Below, in pieces: positions 23,699-36,753 of a stretch of DNA of 64,000 nt. Source of the stretch: Plumapathes pennacea (Eukaryota > Cnidaria > Anthozoa > Antipatharia > Myriopathidae); assembly GCA_964036295.1 (NCBI GenBank), contig OZ038464.1:14680001-14744000 (forward strand), written 5' to 3'. The notes beneath the pieces are model-generated. The model was not told the DNA's origin, ran no database searches, and worked only from the letters and a program-made list of their open reading frames with translations. The position numbers and the translations under genes were made by a program. How positions within the stretch are numbered: the stretch's first letter is position 1; each line of letters opens with the position of its first letter.

Positions 23699-25011
23699 GT
23701 AAATATATGATTCATCATTTGTAAATTATGCGGACCGTTATTAGAGCAGGTGTTTGTGTGTGTGTGTGTGGTTTGTGCATGTTTGCGTACTTGCGCTCGA
23801 TATTCAGCTTTGTCAGATTTTTTCCTTGTGAATTTGTTAGCCGGCTAAAGTGTAATTTTGCCGTTTGTTGATTTTTACTGGCGGCTGTAATAAATATTTC
23901 ACATTATTTTGACGTTTCATTTAAAATTCAGAATCACCCGGTTGAGTTTAAAACGCCATTTGGAAATTTTCACCTTGTCACGGTGCCTTGTTATTTTTTG
24001 CTAAATAGCTAGACTAGTCAGGTGCATATCCCTTTAATGAGAGAACTGGCAGCCCTAAGTTGATCTCAGTCGAATAAAATAATGGTCAAACCGTTCCGCC
24101 ATGGTTTGGAGTTTTCTTGCAACAGCGCACTCTCGCTTTTTCTCGTCACGTTCCTTGATAAGTAGAGTCCCACGATCAACTTTCTACCGGGTGGCCACTG
24201 TTCCAACGTTGTTGAAACTGAAACGTTGAAAGTCGAGTTTAAGAGTGAATTTGTTTGGTCAGATTTAGACGTTTTTCCGATTTTACAGAAACAGCTGGCC
24301 ACCAAATGAAACAATTCTGTTAAAATTTTGCCAGGAAAACAAATCTTACAAAGAATGGCGTAACCCCAGCCATTCGTACCTATACCTTGAGCAAAGTTGC
24401 CAATGCGATCTAAGCTCGTGCTAATCTTTTTGCTGTCAAGAAAAACAATATTCATAGATGAGAATGAAGCTGTTTTATACTTGCCAATGAGCCGGGTTGT
24501 CTTACAATCGATGCGATTGCTGTAGCTATTTCACCTGTTTCTTTACACTGAACACTCTCCATCGATCGTGTAGGAATTCAAGCGAGAGTGCACAACAAAA
24601 TAGTGTCAAGTTCATGAAATTATAATACGTTGACTGCATGTGTAGTTTAGACTGCCAATTAGATTTAATCACATGATGACAGTGTTATTGCAGTGAATCA
24701 AAAAAGTTGTAGATGAAAATGAAACCGTTTACTTGTCTTTACTGAAGTGTGCAAAACGCCGCTACCCCGTACAGTGCTCGTCTTCTAACTTTGTTTTTTT
24801 CTTTTTTATAACAACAGAGTGACCTGGTGATCATGAATCCTGTAAACATGGCAATAGATACAGTGAGACACCACGTGACTATACCCTGACTCCAGTGGTC
24901 TATTCTTGCTCCTGTTGCCAACTGAAGTTTTTTGCCTAAATTCAGTGAACGGGCGAATGATACTGTTGTTGAGACTGCTTTGAAAGCTTTCGCTTTTATT
25001 TTTTTACTCAG
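23699..25011. other. intron, gene 1
   Basis: No exon is supported. A short GT run lies at about 23756-23770. It ends in a strong pyrimidine tract and ACTCAG (25006-25011). Confidence 0.45.
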
Positions 25012-25052
25012 CGTTGGCTAAACAGTGGATTCACAGCGAGTATTTAATATAA
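25012..25052 (+). CDS. proposed terminal exon, gene 1
   Basis: After a 20-base pyrimidine-rich tract and ACTCAG, a phase 1 entry reads ALAKQWIHSEYLI-stop (stop TAA at 25050-25052). The split codon with 23698 gives Ala. AATAAA follows at 25341. The exon is short, so the call rests on the acceptor, the phase match and the poly(A) signal; cDNA could move it. Confidence 0.4.
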
Positions 25053-25340
25053 TGAGTGACACCACTGAATTTTGTGGTATTTACGGAACTGATCATTTTA
25101 ACTTGTGTATTGAGTATAGACTGAAGAACCCGATCACATTTTTAACTCAAAGCTCGAAATGGGGAAACAAGGTATCAAACTTTTGTATCAACAGTTTGTG
25201 GTTCACTTAAATTTTGTACCTTCCTGTCAGAACGGTTAAAATGACACGAGGCTTACATTGGCCGCACAGTGAGCGTCATGCATTCTAAGAGGAAGATATC
25301 GCGTTTGACTAGTTTAGGATAATATGCAAGTTAAGATTTG

Positions 25341-25346
25341 AATAAA
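25341..25346 (+). promoter_or_regulatory. candidate poly(A) signal, gene 1
   Basis: AATAAA about 290 bp after the proposed stop codon and before the next gene start at 26259. Confidence 0.4.
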
Positions 25347-25848
25347 CAGGTCAACTTGAAACATGCGTGACAAATAGAAATAAATGGAAGTAACGTCGTT
25401 ATAATGTTGCAAAAATGCGGGAAGGACATATCAGGAAAGGTTAGGGGCTTTTATACTTCAAAATACCAGGATGTCCGTAAAATGGTTCCGCCAGCTACAT
25501 TCATGCTGAATTACATACCGTGTATAAATATTAATAATGATTTTAACTGTAAAGTTAGTCTATAGACATAGATTGGTCAGATCCCAACATTTCCCCAACA
25601 AGCTCTATTATCTTCTTCTTTCCTAAATCTGTGTAAACACATGATTCAAGGTTCCTTAATAGTTTACTGTGATTTTAAGATACATTATAAAGTTTTGTAC
25701 TGTCAAACGTCCCTCGCTATAGCCTCTACAAAAAAAGCAGAAAGAAACTTGATATTTCATGTGCGCATACGTTAGCCGTAGTGTCCTTGCGCTTGAAAAT
25801 GAGCCCTTGATGTCAAGAAGACATGTACCTTGATGTGCAAACAGCTAA

Positions 25849-25880
<32 letters not shown>
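25849..25880 (+). repeat. 32-base G run
   Basis: Uninterrupted poly-G, able to form G-quadruplex. A 26-base poly-A run follows at 26165-26190. Both lengths are likely polymorphic or poorly assembled. Confidence 0.9.
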
Positions 25881-25881
<1 letters not shown>

Positions 25882-25993
25882 TATATCCCCGAAATGTTTC
25901 ACAAACGCACATTTAGCTCCAGGGGCTAGAGGTGTCACAACTCGTAGAGGGAGAGCTTACGTTAGTTTTTTTATGCAGCAAGACTCGGTTTAT

Positions 25994-26076
25994 GGCCTGG
26001 CAAAACGAGGACACATTGTGGCGGCAACATTGTGTCCTCGTGTTGCCGCCACAATGTGTCCTCGTTTTGCCAGGCC
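25994..26076. repeat. perfect 36-bp inverted repeat, 11-base loop
   Basis: The arm 25994-26029 begins GGCCTGGCAAAACGAGGACA and is exactly mirrored by 26041-26076, ending TGTCCTCGTTTTGCCAGGCC. The loop is TTGTGTCCTCG, itself similar to part of an arm. It lies about 180 bp before the start codon of the next gene. Confidence 0.95.
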
Positions 26077-26258
26077 TTTAGACAAATTAAAAGAAAGAAA
26101 CAAAACAAAACGCGATAAAACAACATGTTTTTTTATGCGGATCAGTCGGATCTCGTCCAACCTGAAAAAAAAAAAAAAAAAAAAAAAAAATGAGGAAGTC
26201 TGGGATGTAGGCCCCTGGATATTTGGGACCCAGTTTTTCCCGTCTAAATTCTTCCAAG

Positions 26259-26327
26259 ATGGCGGACAAAGGTGACGATCAATCGTTCAGTTCTTCTAGC
26301 AAACCTGGGACAAAATGGAAATACAAG
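26259..26327 (+). CDS. first coding exon of an unidentified gene
   Basis: ATG in CCAAGATGGCGGAC, a strong Kozak and YY1-like context common at animal first exons. It reads MADKGDDQSFSSSSKPGTKW, then KYK, and ends in phase 0 at the excellent donor GTGAGTG (26328). The protein is not recognised. The following exon may be 30437-30529, which is also phase 0, but exons in between could be missed. Confidence 0.6.
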
Positions 26328-29300
26328 GTGAGTGTGTGTGGCAGTTTCTTCCTAAATACTTTATCGACATAGCGAAATTGTATATGAACGTCATAATTAT
26401 TCCAGATACATAATTTCAGAAGAATGTTCGATAAATGATTTGGAGACACCAAATTCTGTTGAACACTCAACTCTTTTGCTTCAAATGGAAAGTCTCCTTT
26501 TCACCCAGCTTTTGTGAGAGTTAAAGTGCTATTCAAAAAGGATATTCCACTGGTGTTGTTTCTTTGCTGTTCAAAGTTTTTACACTGCAGTACCAGCTAA
26601 TCGGACCTGATTTTTTTCCTGGGGGATAGGTATTCTTGGGTTGGAATCGATCTCTTGAGATTCAAATTACAAAGACATTGCGGCCATGGCGTTGGATCCA
26701 CTTACAATACAATTAAATGAGCATTTTTTTTATTAAATGCCCTCCAACATATGGCAGCCATGACAGCAATATTGGAACCCCAGCATTATCCTCATAATTT
26801 TGGATGGGAGTGTGTTGCACAGTTTTCAAACCTGTCCCTTACCCTATTTCAGGCCAAACATAGGATTTGCATGTAACCCTTCAGATCTATACCTTATCTC
26901 AGTCCTGCACCATATTTAACCAGATCAAAAGGTTGCAGTCCATACCCTATTTCCCACTAAAATGCTTGAAAATGATACCCTTGGGTCTTACATACCTTAC
27001 ATGGCTGATAGTGTATTTGAGTGTCCTTCCAACCTGGCATTTTCTGTACAATGGCTGTTTCCTTCTTATTTTGGTTGATTTATTGTTAGAGGATGAAAAG
27101 AAATGATGCAGGGATGTGGGAAATAAGCTACAGTGGTTTCACAATATATTGCACTGTGAATTAATGCATCAGAATTAATTACATTAATTTCTGCTGATGA
27201 AAGGGCAGTAATTAATAAAATTTATAATTTATTGTTAAGACCATAGACATAAAATGCAACTATTTGTAGCCACGCTTTTTTGTGATGAATATATTTACTA
27301 GCAGACATTTCCACAGAAAAAAGAGCATGTTGAAATTGTAGTCTGATTCAAGCAAAGGTTTCAGAGTGCAGGTCAATACATGATATAGAAAACACGAAAA
27401 ATTAAAATTAAGAGCAGATATTGTGTGCAGGTTAACCAGAACACAATTTCTGCTGTTAATTGTAGTATGTCAAGGATTGATGGAGCACTGACGACTACCA
27501 TGCATTTGTCTTTTCCTTAATTTCTGCCATTCATTTGTGCATGTACAATATCATGATAGTACAGTCATGATATATTGAATAATAGTGTTACTTTTATTTG
27601 GGCTACCTTGCTTTTTCTTGAGATGCAGTATATTTTGTTTGTTTGTTACATGACAGCAAGTTTTTATGCTATTTATAGTCACACTATTTTGGACTCTACA
27701 GCTGTATGTAGCTAAATCAATTTACTGGTTCCATGTTACATGCAAACCATTCTTTCTTTAATTTGTTCAACTGCTCAGGCCCCATGACAGTCAGTATACA
27801 TTTGCAGTACAAAACCTTTATTACTCAAGAAAGTTATGAAAAGAACTGTCTCATACCTGGAGCTTCTCTCTCTCCTCAACTAAAACTTCACTCAACAAGC
27901 AAGTGAAAAGGGTCCATTATTGTATATTGGACATTCCAGTGGGGCCATAATATGGAAAGCTGTCAAACACTCTTGCCACCAGAAGCCATGAAGAGTGCAG
28001 CCGACTGAGAAAAAATTCAAGAAGGTCAAGAAGTTTTCTGCATTAGTAGCATCTGAGCAAGGGGTTGAGCCAGGAGTAAACTTGAACTCAACACAAGATT
28101 GAGATGAACACTCTCCATCACCATGCAGGTATGTTATAAAATAAATGCACAGATTTCTCTGCACAACTCAGTTTGAATGCTATGGATGTGTTTTAGTCTC
28201 TTCAGTTGAGCATTAATTTTATACTCCACAAGAGATAATTTAGATTGAGTCTCATTCTGGCAGAGCAAGAGGAATTTCAGCAGTTTTTCTCTTTTTATCA
28301 ACAAGCTCTGGATAACTCTAAGATGTACAACAGGCATGGTGCCCCCTGACATGAAAATGACTTTTGAGGTAAAGCTGTTATGCTGTTAAACTGTTGTTTT
28401 GCTTGAAAGGATAGGTTTTAGTCTGCAGTGCACATGTTTAAGCTGTTGCACTGTTTTGTAAGCTGCAGTAGGCTTTGTGCCCTGAATTTGGTTGGAAGTA
28501 GATGACAGGACATACATGAATTATCAGCTGCCCCCTAAATACCAATTCAACAGCTAGTATTTTAAAATCCTGCTTGTTGTTAACTAATATTACCTACAAG
28601 TTTAAATCAAGTTATATCGTAATATCAAACCCAGGAAAGGGGTAGTACAAGAAAATTGTGTGGCACTTCTGTGGAGAAGGTGTCAAAACCTAGAGTACAT
28701 GTAGAAACTCCTTTTCAACCAACTTTAACTTAAGATTTATGTCACCAGGTTAGAAATAGCACCCAAATATTTGTGTTTGGTATTCATCGAAAATATTTTA
28801 ACACAGAGACTTTCCAATATTGTTTCCAAATGGAGCATCTATTATGAACTGATCTTACTTCAGAGTATTATGAGCTGACTTCATGTATGTGTGTCAGCAT
28901 GCTCTGGTAGTTTTGTAGCCTCTTCTGGCATCTCATTTAGTCAGACACAAGGTCCATTTCTGGACAGTGTCATAGAAAATCAGGTTTAATGTTTCACCAA
29001 ATTTGAAGTTGTGCTCCACCCCATTCAGACTCGAGTTCACATTTACAGATTGTTTGCAATCCTTGCTGTTTAATTCTGATGCAAAAATGTGGAAGTTCCT
29101 GCTTCATTTTCATTGAGAAGATTTTTAGCATTGTTGCTGCCCAGGAGAAGAAAGAAAAAGAGAAAAACTGTCTCTGGTCAAAAAAGGTCCATTTTCACAA
29201 TTATGCGCAGTAGCAGAGAGCACTTTTTACTTGGTGGGAATAATGAAGTGTCAAGATAGTTTCTCTACTGAGCAACACTCTGCCGCTAAGCTACATACAT

Positions 29301-30436
29301 CTGGTGGCCTGCCAAAACATATGAACCTCACGAAGCGCCAATAATTTTGAAATGGCTTACACGCATTTCTTACATCATTACGTTAATGCGTCTTTGGACC
29401 CAAACACGACAGCGCATCTATTCATCTTACATTCAAAGATTATTTGTAGGTTTTCACTGTGAAGACAATTTAGTTTCCACAAATGTCCAAGGCGAAGTTG
29501 TACAGTCTTTCGATAAGATCCTTTCACCATTGCGGATAGATTACAAAAATGAGAAGCCTTTAATGCTGTGCCGTTTATTCTGAAGTATTTAAACTTGTAT
29601 CTGTTTATTTTCTAGTTTGCATACTTTAGATAATATACTTCATTTAGTAAACTTATAAAAAATGTTATGGGATCTTATCTTTGTTGCTTAGTTAAGATTA
29701 ATTTGTGGTTATTCTAGATTACTGGGGTTCACTTGCATGTATGTGTCTAGAATTTAAAAAGCGGGCATGCGTCTAAATAATTTGTAATACATATTTTATG
29801 TTTACTCTCAAGATTAATCTAAGTTAATGTTATCAACGTATGTCCTATTTACTGTTGGTCGAGACTGTACTCGGAAATTAAGATATTTCCTTTGTATGTG
29901 TAGTCTATGTAAATCGAAGCTTACCCTATAACACGCTAAAATTTATACAGCTTCAAAATATCTCATATCCCAGTTGTCTTTAACGTTCCTTATATTCCTA
30001 GAAAACACTTGGTCTTCTTCACTGTACATTGCAGGGTCGCTTGCTTTTTTCCCCCTTGTTCTTTGCTATTTGATGTCGTTCCTTGTCTTTCTTTTTTTTT
30101 CCCTTTCATCTGTCTTCATCCACTTTTTCTCCTCTACTATTCTTTTCTTTTGCTTTTTTTCTGTTCTCTCCCTATCTCTCTCGTTGTTTCTTATTTTAAT
30201 TCCCCTATTTACCTGTCGTCTATTTTGTTGTCTCTGTTTTCTAAATTTTGTTTTTTTTTCTTTTCCAACCTTTCATTTTGTTCTTTTTTCTTGACTTCTA
30301 AATCTTCACGTTTCTTTTGTTCTTGTCCCAGTTTTTCTCTAGCTTGTTAGTTTTACTTTTTAATTCACGTTTTCTGACTGAAGGATGTACACCTTCCGTT
30401 CTGAATGTGTGTGTGTGTTTTTTTTCTTTTTGTCAG
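26328..30436. other. long intron, no supported gene
   Basis: About 4 kb of AT-rich sequence. A 237-bp open frame at 29347-29583 has no recognisable homology. From about 30040 to 30440 the + strand is strongly pyrimidine-rich. It ends in TTTTTGTCAG (30427-30436). Confidence 0.45.
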
Positions 30437-30529
30437 GAAGTTATATATAGTGCCGCTGACAACTGTGAACTGTGGCTTAGCTCAGACAGGAGTCCTAAAT
30501 CTTCTCAGATGATGGCATATCTTGGTGAG
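30437..30529 (+). CDS. PA14-like exon (partial gene)
   Basis: A 93-bp exon, phase 0 in and out, between a long pyrimidine tract with GTCAG and the donor GTAAGT. It reads EVIYSAADNCELWLSSDRSP, then KSSQMMAYLGE. The pattern (S/A)xDNxELWLSSDxSP resembles the core of PA14 domains, for example those in beta-1,4-N-acetylgalactosaminyltransferase 3/4-like proteins. Flanking exons were not found; element X sits 80 bp downstream. It may belong to the gene starting at 26259. Confidence 0.45.
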
Positions 30530-30611
30530 GTAAGTACATGTGCCTCCTGTTGCGAGAAAGGGGATTGGACGTAAAGTGTGCCTTTTTTCCTAACACTCTT
30601 TAATCTGTTAA

Positions 30612-33600
30612 CAAGACAGGCCCGTGGCCAGTGCGCTTGTGACGTCATTAGCACAATGAATAGAGACACGCGGGGTCCCGGGAGAGGAACTTTTGTCGTG
30701 CGTTTATATGCAAAAGATATTATAGCCGAGTCAGTTTTTGCAAATGACGGATCCAAGAGCTCCCTTTATTTTTCTTGCCCTCTTTTCTTCTAATTTCGGT
30801 CAAACAGATATTCACGAAAAAGTGTATTATAATAATTGAGAGAAAACAATTATCGAAGGCCCCGTAGGAATATTCTTCGTTTGCAACAACCCAGTTCTCA
30901 TTGCTTTCCGATGCACGTGACAGTACTTGTGTGACGCTTTCTATACAACCTGGCAACCTTGTTGAGTGAATTTTCAAGCTGACATGTTTTGTGGAGGAAC
31001 TGTGTTGTCATTTTGTAATGGGATTGACTGGGGAATACCCGACATCTTAAGTAGCTGTAAGACAGCGTAATAGCCTTATCTCATCTTCCCAGCGTGTGCA
31101 TCATGTTCAAGTAGCTGTAGCACATTAAGGCCCCGTCCACACTACGCCGGATAAATTTGAAAACGCAACTTTCACTCTGAAAACGCAAGAAATGTTTTCC
31201 GTCCACACTGGAAAACGGATAAAATGTTTCCGGGCCCAAATGTATTGTTATTGCTCTACAAACGTCCCTGACAATCTTTGAAACCACTTGACGTGACCAC
31301 GTGAGTCAGGGTTTTCGAAAAGTTCCGTTTTCAAAATGTTTTTCGTCCACACCAAAACGCAAAGCCGTCGTTTTCAAATTTATCCACTTTGAAGAGCGTT
31401 TTCCTAACCGTAAGAATAAAGTTGCGTTTTCAAATTTATCCGGCGTAGTGTGGACGGGGCCTAAAACATGACACTTCCCATGATGAAATTACTTCGTATG
31501 AAAAAGCCATCTCAGACGTTACGCATCCTACATGTACAAGTCTGATCACTAATATGTTCAAGACTGCTATGCATTAAGCTTTAACGCAAAATTCTGGGTC
31601 GATACGAAATTAATCTCTATCGGAAGCTGCAGACGTTTGAATACCGTGACAACAAAGGCGTGCATCACGGGCTTGTGGAGCGAACAATTACGGCTCGGAT
31701 AGTTGGATATCAACCTTGAAGACTTCGAGGTATTCAGTGACAAATATTCTCGATGTAATCGCCTGCCGGTCTTTCCTGCTTTTGTTAAAGCGGCGTGAGT
31801 GAAAGCTAAGTAGCTGATGATTCGTGATTCCCCGTTCTATGATATTATGCTTGTGACATTTCATTGACAGATCTTGTATCTTAATCTCGCGTGATATTTG
31901 CCTCAATCCTATTAGTAATTCAATATCCTCAGACAATAAACAAAGAACCTTTACTGCACGCAAAACGAAGTTGAACGCCGACTGTTCGTATACGCCGCGC
32001 GTTACACAAAGCCGCAGAGTTTCCGACAAAGGGAGACGCTCTGCCCGCAGGAAAAAGTTCAAGTTCTATCAAGTTTCGACACGTCTTCTACTACTTATTC
32101 GATGTTCTTTCACACAAATATTGCTCAGAACACAGATACATTGGTTGAAGCGGTATCTTTAATCGAGCATTTGCAAAACACAACCCTTCGTACTTTACGG
32201 GGGTCCCGCTGGTAACACATCAAGCATTTGTGTACGGCTATTTTCAAGTCTTCCGACGCTTAAAAACAATGCAAGCCAAAATCGCTCTTAAAGTATGGCT
32301 TCCGCGATGATCGTTTTGTTTGGATCAACAACTGAAGGACCGGAATTTTTTTCTATATCCCTTGACAGAGAAAACCCATTGTACTTGGTTCTGTGATTTT
32401 GATCTCTGAATACGTCTGATCTTTCAATGCCTGTGTTTTAACACATTTTAAAATACAAACGTATCTTAGCACCTCGGTTACTTTTGGCAATCTTCTTTTT
32501 GAGCTTCTAGCTTTCTCGCAGCGATGGTTTAGTGATCCTAATTTTCTCTTTCCATTTCCATCTGTGGCTTTTTTATTGTTTCCATGTTGTTTACATGCAC
32601 GTTCACGGAACGCATTAGCATTGTGAAGTACGTAAGCTCGGGTATAATCATGAACTTTTGACGACTTTGGGACATTCTTTGAAATGTATTCTTGTATTAG
32701 TCGCCTGCTTTTCTACTCTTGTTCAAAATGCGTGAAAGGTAATTCAATGGTACGTGGCTTGGCTCACGACTTCGTCTTGGAGGACTTCGGTTTTCTTTCA
32801 CATAAACATTTGTGGGAATACAATAAAACTGAGCGAAGCAAGATCTACCAACGGTCACTTTTTCCTCAGCCATTTCCCAATTTTCAAATAATAACGCCAT
32901 CTGTTCCACTGATTGTTTGACCTTCATGGCACCGAGCCAAAATGTCGCAACAACAACATAAATGCACGCAGAGTGAAATTTTGATTCCAAACAAAAGTCA
33001 GATTTTCTGACGCTTTACTTGTATCAGCAAGAATAATACAAAGTAAAAGAATACAAAGTACCTTCAAGTTCACCCTCATACTAAACAGTTCCATATAATC
33101 CGCTATCAAGCGCTTGTCAAGAATCGCCGTCTTTACACAGGTTCTCGTCTTTGTATCTCGAGCGCCTTCGTTCAGCTTGTTCCTTCAAGTTCTCCAGGTT
33201 CTGGATATCAGATTCTTCGTACATTTCTGTACAGTTGTTCATAGTTATGCAGTTCATTGATAAGTTTATTGCATTTGCTTTCATGGCTTTCAATATGGCT
33301 TTTGAGGCTGAACGGACCGACCCAAGCCAAAACCGCTCAATGAAATTTAGTATGGGTCTACCGCAGCTGGCGTATGCGTTTGTAAGTAAGATGAGCGGTC
33401 CATAAAATAATCCACAGAGCCAACTAAGGCAAGCAACACACAAGTCCACCTCCCACATCTTGCTGTCTTCAAAATGGCGAAACTGCTTGCTCGACAAGTC
33501 ACGTGATCGCAACGTCATCACAAATCACATGATAATATCAACCAATCATCGCATGCAGATCTCTAACCCAGAAAAATAAAAAAAAAAAAAAAATCGCTGC

Positions 33601-33626
33601 ATTTTATAGCTTGTGACGTCACAAGC
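30612..33626 (-). mobile_element. element X, copy 2
   Basis: A 3015-bp full copy in inverse orientation to copy 1, 8.4 kb away. It starts CAAGACAGGCCCGTGGCC and ends TTGTGACGTCACAAGC, with AA on both sides. On the minus strand a 134-codon frame (MMTLRSRDLSSKQFRHFEDS to KDGDS-stop) covers the conserved frame seen in all copies. Its function is unknown. Confidence 0.85.
31129..31461. mobile_element. Harbinger-like MITE inside X copy 2
   Basis: Same 333-bp element, same place within X and same TAA flanks as in copy 1, so it was inserted before X multiplied. Confidence 0.8.
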
Positions 33627-33628
33627 AA

Positions 33629-36116
33629 TAAACACTGATTTCTCATGTTGACTTGCTAGGCTGGTTTTGCATACTGTAAAGTGCAAGATGTCGGTATATG
33701 GATTTCTCACGTTCCATTACGTCACTCTTTTTCCCTTGAATGTTTGATACTCTGACCAAAATTAAGCAGATTGACTTTTTGGATTTCTGAATTATGTTGG
33801 GAAAATGATTATAGATCAAATTTCAGATACCAGTAACCTCCAGGATTTGACTCTCCTCACGTGGTTGTACTTTAATTTGATCCGTAAACTGCCCTGCTTC
33901 AGTCACTATTCTTGTCTGTTTATTGTCGTGTTCAGTCACGCAATTTGATTGGAGGGAGACCGTACAGTGTGTATTGCTGAAGTAAATGTGAGGGGTTAAC
34001 GAGCTTACGGTTTGCAAGAGCCTTGATCTGTCATGTTTACTATTTGTGGACATATCGCGAACAATCCCATCACAATACTTTTGGCATCTGATGAACAATT
34101 ACGCAAACAAAGCATTTTACATGTATTCAAATCAAGGAAAAAGAGCCTGGGAACGAGGATAGGCATTTGACTCGAGTTTGTGCGCGAATGATCGCGGTTG
34201 GAGTTGACTCATACATTAGTACTACTTGGATGCTCAGCTCTCCATGCGTAACCACATCTGTTGACATGTTGATGGAAGTTGTGATCTGCAATTCAACATA
34301 TGCAAATATCGGATTGTGGGCGTCGACACCCTATTTACGATTATGCAGCTAGACAGAGTGCACTAATTCTGTTTCTATTTTGAAGTGAGCAGTGAAGGAA
34401 GCACAAGTTGTTGGACGTAAAAAGTGATGTACTGATACGGTAGGCATGCAGAAGTTACTCATGTTTTCGTCGCATGCAAATTCGGTAACTGCCAACATAA
34501 CTCAGACTTATTGTAGTGTAAGAGCATTCACTTCGTCAGAATGATGTGAGAAGCTGAGTTTAGTATCACTGTTTTTACTAACCTGCCTAATGCTGAAGAC
34601 ACATTTGTTCTTCGTAAGCCTCTTCATGTAGCACGAACAAACATACGTTCAGAGCTGAGCGGAAGTGAAGTACATGCGTTGGGTTTATACACGATGTTTC
34701 AATTTAATTTTTCAACTATTGGATTGATCTTATCTGGCCAGAGGACTCACTATGTTGCGATGTTGATTTGATGCAGTCATACAGATACCAAATATAAGAG
34801 CTGTACGTGTAAGCAATAAATCAAGCAGGTTATTGATCCGGCCAAACAGGTTTTGTTTATGCCGAACATTCTGAACTGAGAGTAGTTTTGCAAAGTAATA
34901 TGGTGCCTTCTGACTAAGGCCCCGTCCACACGTATCCAGATATTTTTGAATCCGTAACTTTCTCGATGCGGATTGACCTCCCGTCCGCACGTATCCGGTG
35001 AATACGATTGATGAATCCGCAAATTTTTGATGAGCGTATTCAAAAATATACGGATTTGACCGTCCACACAATGCCGTATTCACAGCGTATTAAAAAAGAA
35101 ATCCACTCTGGGAAGCGTTTTCAAAAAGTTGCGGATTCATCAACCGTATTCACCGGATACGTGTGGACGGGAGGCCAATCCGCAAAGAAAAAGTTGCGAA
35201 TTCAAAAATATCCAGACACGTGTGGACGGGGCCTAATTTAGTCCTTCTGTACAGCGCATTTGTTGAAAATTGCGACTATTTTCAAGAGCTATTTTTACAG
35301 AACAATAAAAGAGGGCTACATAACCACTTTGTTAACAATTACATCATGCATGATTTCCTCGTACTATCGAGAAAGTTTAGCTTGTTTTTTATAATTATGG
35401 ACACATTTGGAGAAATCAATGTGTTTTGTCCAACAGCCTTGGAACTCAGTAATTATTTGAAAAATCGTATGGTCGTAGAAATCTTTTGTTCTTGACACAA
35501 TTACTTGAAAATGAAAACGGCGCTGTTCTGTTACCAGTGAAAGGTATAAATAACGACGAACAGTGTTAGTTTGTATGTTTCTTCTAATGATCTTGACGTG
35601 CAGGAATCGTCTTATCGCACCCCTTCCAATCTCCGGTACAGGTTTTGATCAATTGAGGTCATTGGAGCAAATCACTGCAAGACGTTTCGTGGGATGTTTT
35701 GAAACCATTTCAGTGTTGATTTAGGCTCCGCGTTTTGCTCAGTTATTCTACATTCGGTTTCAGTACGCTCTTTGTATTAAACTACGTTGCCCGCACGTAA
35801 ATGCAAGTTGCCTCAAGACATACTCAACTAAAAAACAAACGGATATATTCTCTACTCCTCATATTCGTCTCTAAAATTATATGGAAGTTAACGATGTAAT
35901 TTATTTATTAACATATTTACTATTTATCTGCTCTACTAGTCTAGGATGATCATCAATATCTTGGGTGTGACTGTTTCAAAGCTAATTCAGACAAACATCA
36001 TTGAATTTCTCTCGTATGCCAGCGTTGTGATTTTTGCGCACAGTATTTCTACATTATAAGGATCTAGTAAATTTCAGGTATGGAGCATCACTCTTACCGA
36101 GCTACAAATTAAAGTT
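33629..36116. other. intergenic or intronic, no supported gene
   Basis: No exon recognised. It contains the MITE at 34918-35233. Confidence 0.45.
34918..35233. mobile_element. Harbinger-like MITE, foldback type
   Basis: GGCCCCGTCCACACGTATCC and its mirror, TAA on both sides (34915-34917, 35234-35236). The interior repeats CCGTATTCACCGGATACG-type palindromes. It shares its terminal 14 bp with the MITE in element X but has a different interior. Confidence 0.75.
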
Positions 36117-36345
36117 GAAATGAGTGTTCTTCATTTGAAGGAAATTTACACTTGACTTTACAGTCAAGTGTCTTGTAACCACTTCAGCATCTGTATGAAT
36201 GAGTGTTCTGCATTTGAAGTAAATCTGCACATGACTTTACAAGTGTCTTGTAACCACTTCAGCATCTGTATGAATGAGTGTTCTTCATTTGAAGTAAATC
36301 TGCACATGACTTTACAAGTGTCTTGTAACCACTTTAGCATTTATA
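36117..36345. repeat. 76-bp tandem repeat, three copies
   Basis: Units start near 36117, 36195 and 36271, each with GAGTGTTCTTCATTTGAAG and GTCTTGTAACCACTT. The open frame across it merely repeats. Confidence 0.85.
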
Positions 36346-36753
36346 TGCCACCGCTGCAACTTACTAAAACTTTCTTTTTTTTTCTTCTTCTTCTTATAAC
36401 TTTTAGAGTGAAGTATGCCTGGCAGAACGTCTTAAAGGCGGTGTTTCGTTTTGCACGTTTGGGAGAGGAGTTTGTGTGGGCGAAGGATTTCCGCTGAGAC
36501 AAAGCAGTAGTGACAAGTTTTGTGTTCTTTATTCGTTCTAAAGGTGAGCAACATACTTTGGTCCGTTTAGTTTAGTTTGGTTTTGTTAAAGTCCAGTCAG
36601 CCAACTCAAGCCACTGACTTATAGGTCCAGTGGTCCTTCAATTGAAGGTTCAGTCCAGTGCAACGGCGTTTAGTCTTCCCACACCATCTTTTAGTTGATT
36701 TGCCACACGTTTTCTATCCACACGAACAGTCAGAATTTTCCCCTGTGTGTGTT

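Noticed and set aside
25823..26275. A 150-codon frame containing a poly-Gly run and a poly-Lys run.
   Set aside because: It runs through poly-G, the palindrome and poly-A and overlaps the real start codon in another frame.
29974..30350. Two overlapping frames of over 100 codons, Phe/Leu/Ser rich, resembling membrane proteins.
   Set aside because: They come from a pyrimidine-rich intron tract ahead of an acceptor; low complexity only.
36168..36497. A 109-codon frame with repeated CNHFSICMNECS.
   Set aside because: It is created by the 76-bp tandem repeat, whose length shifts frame in other copies.
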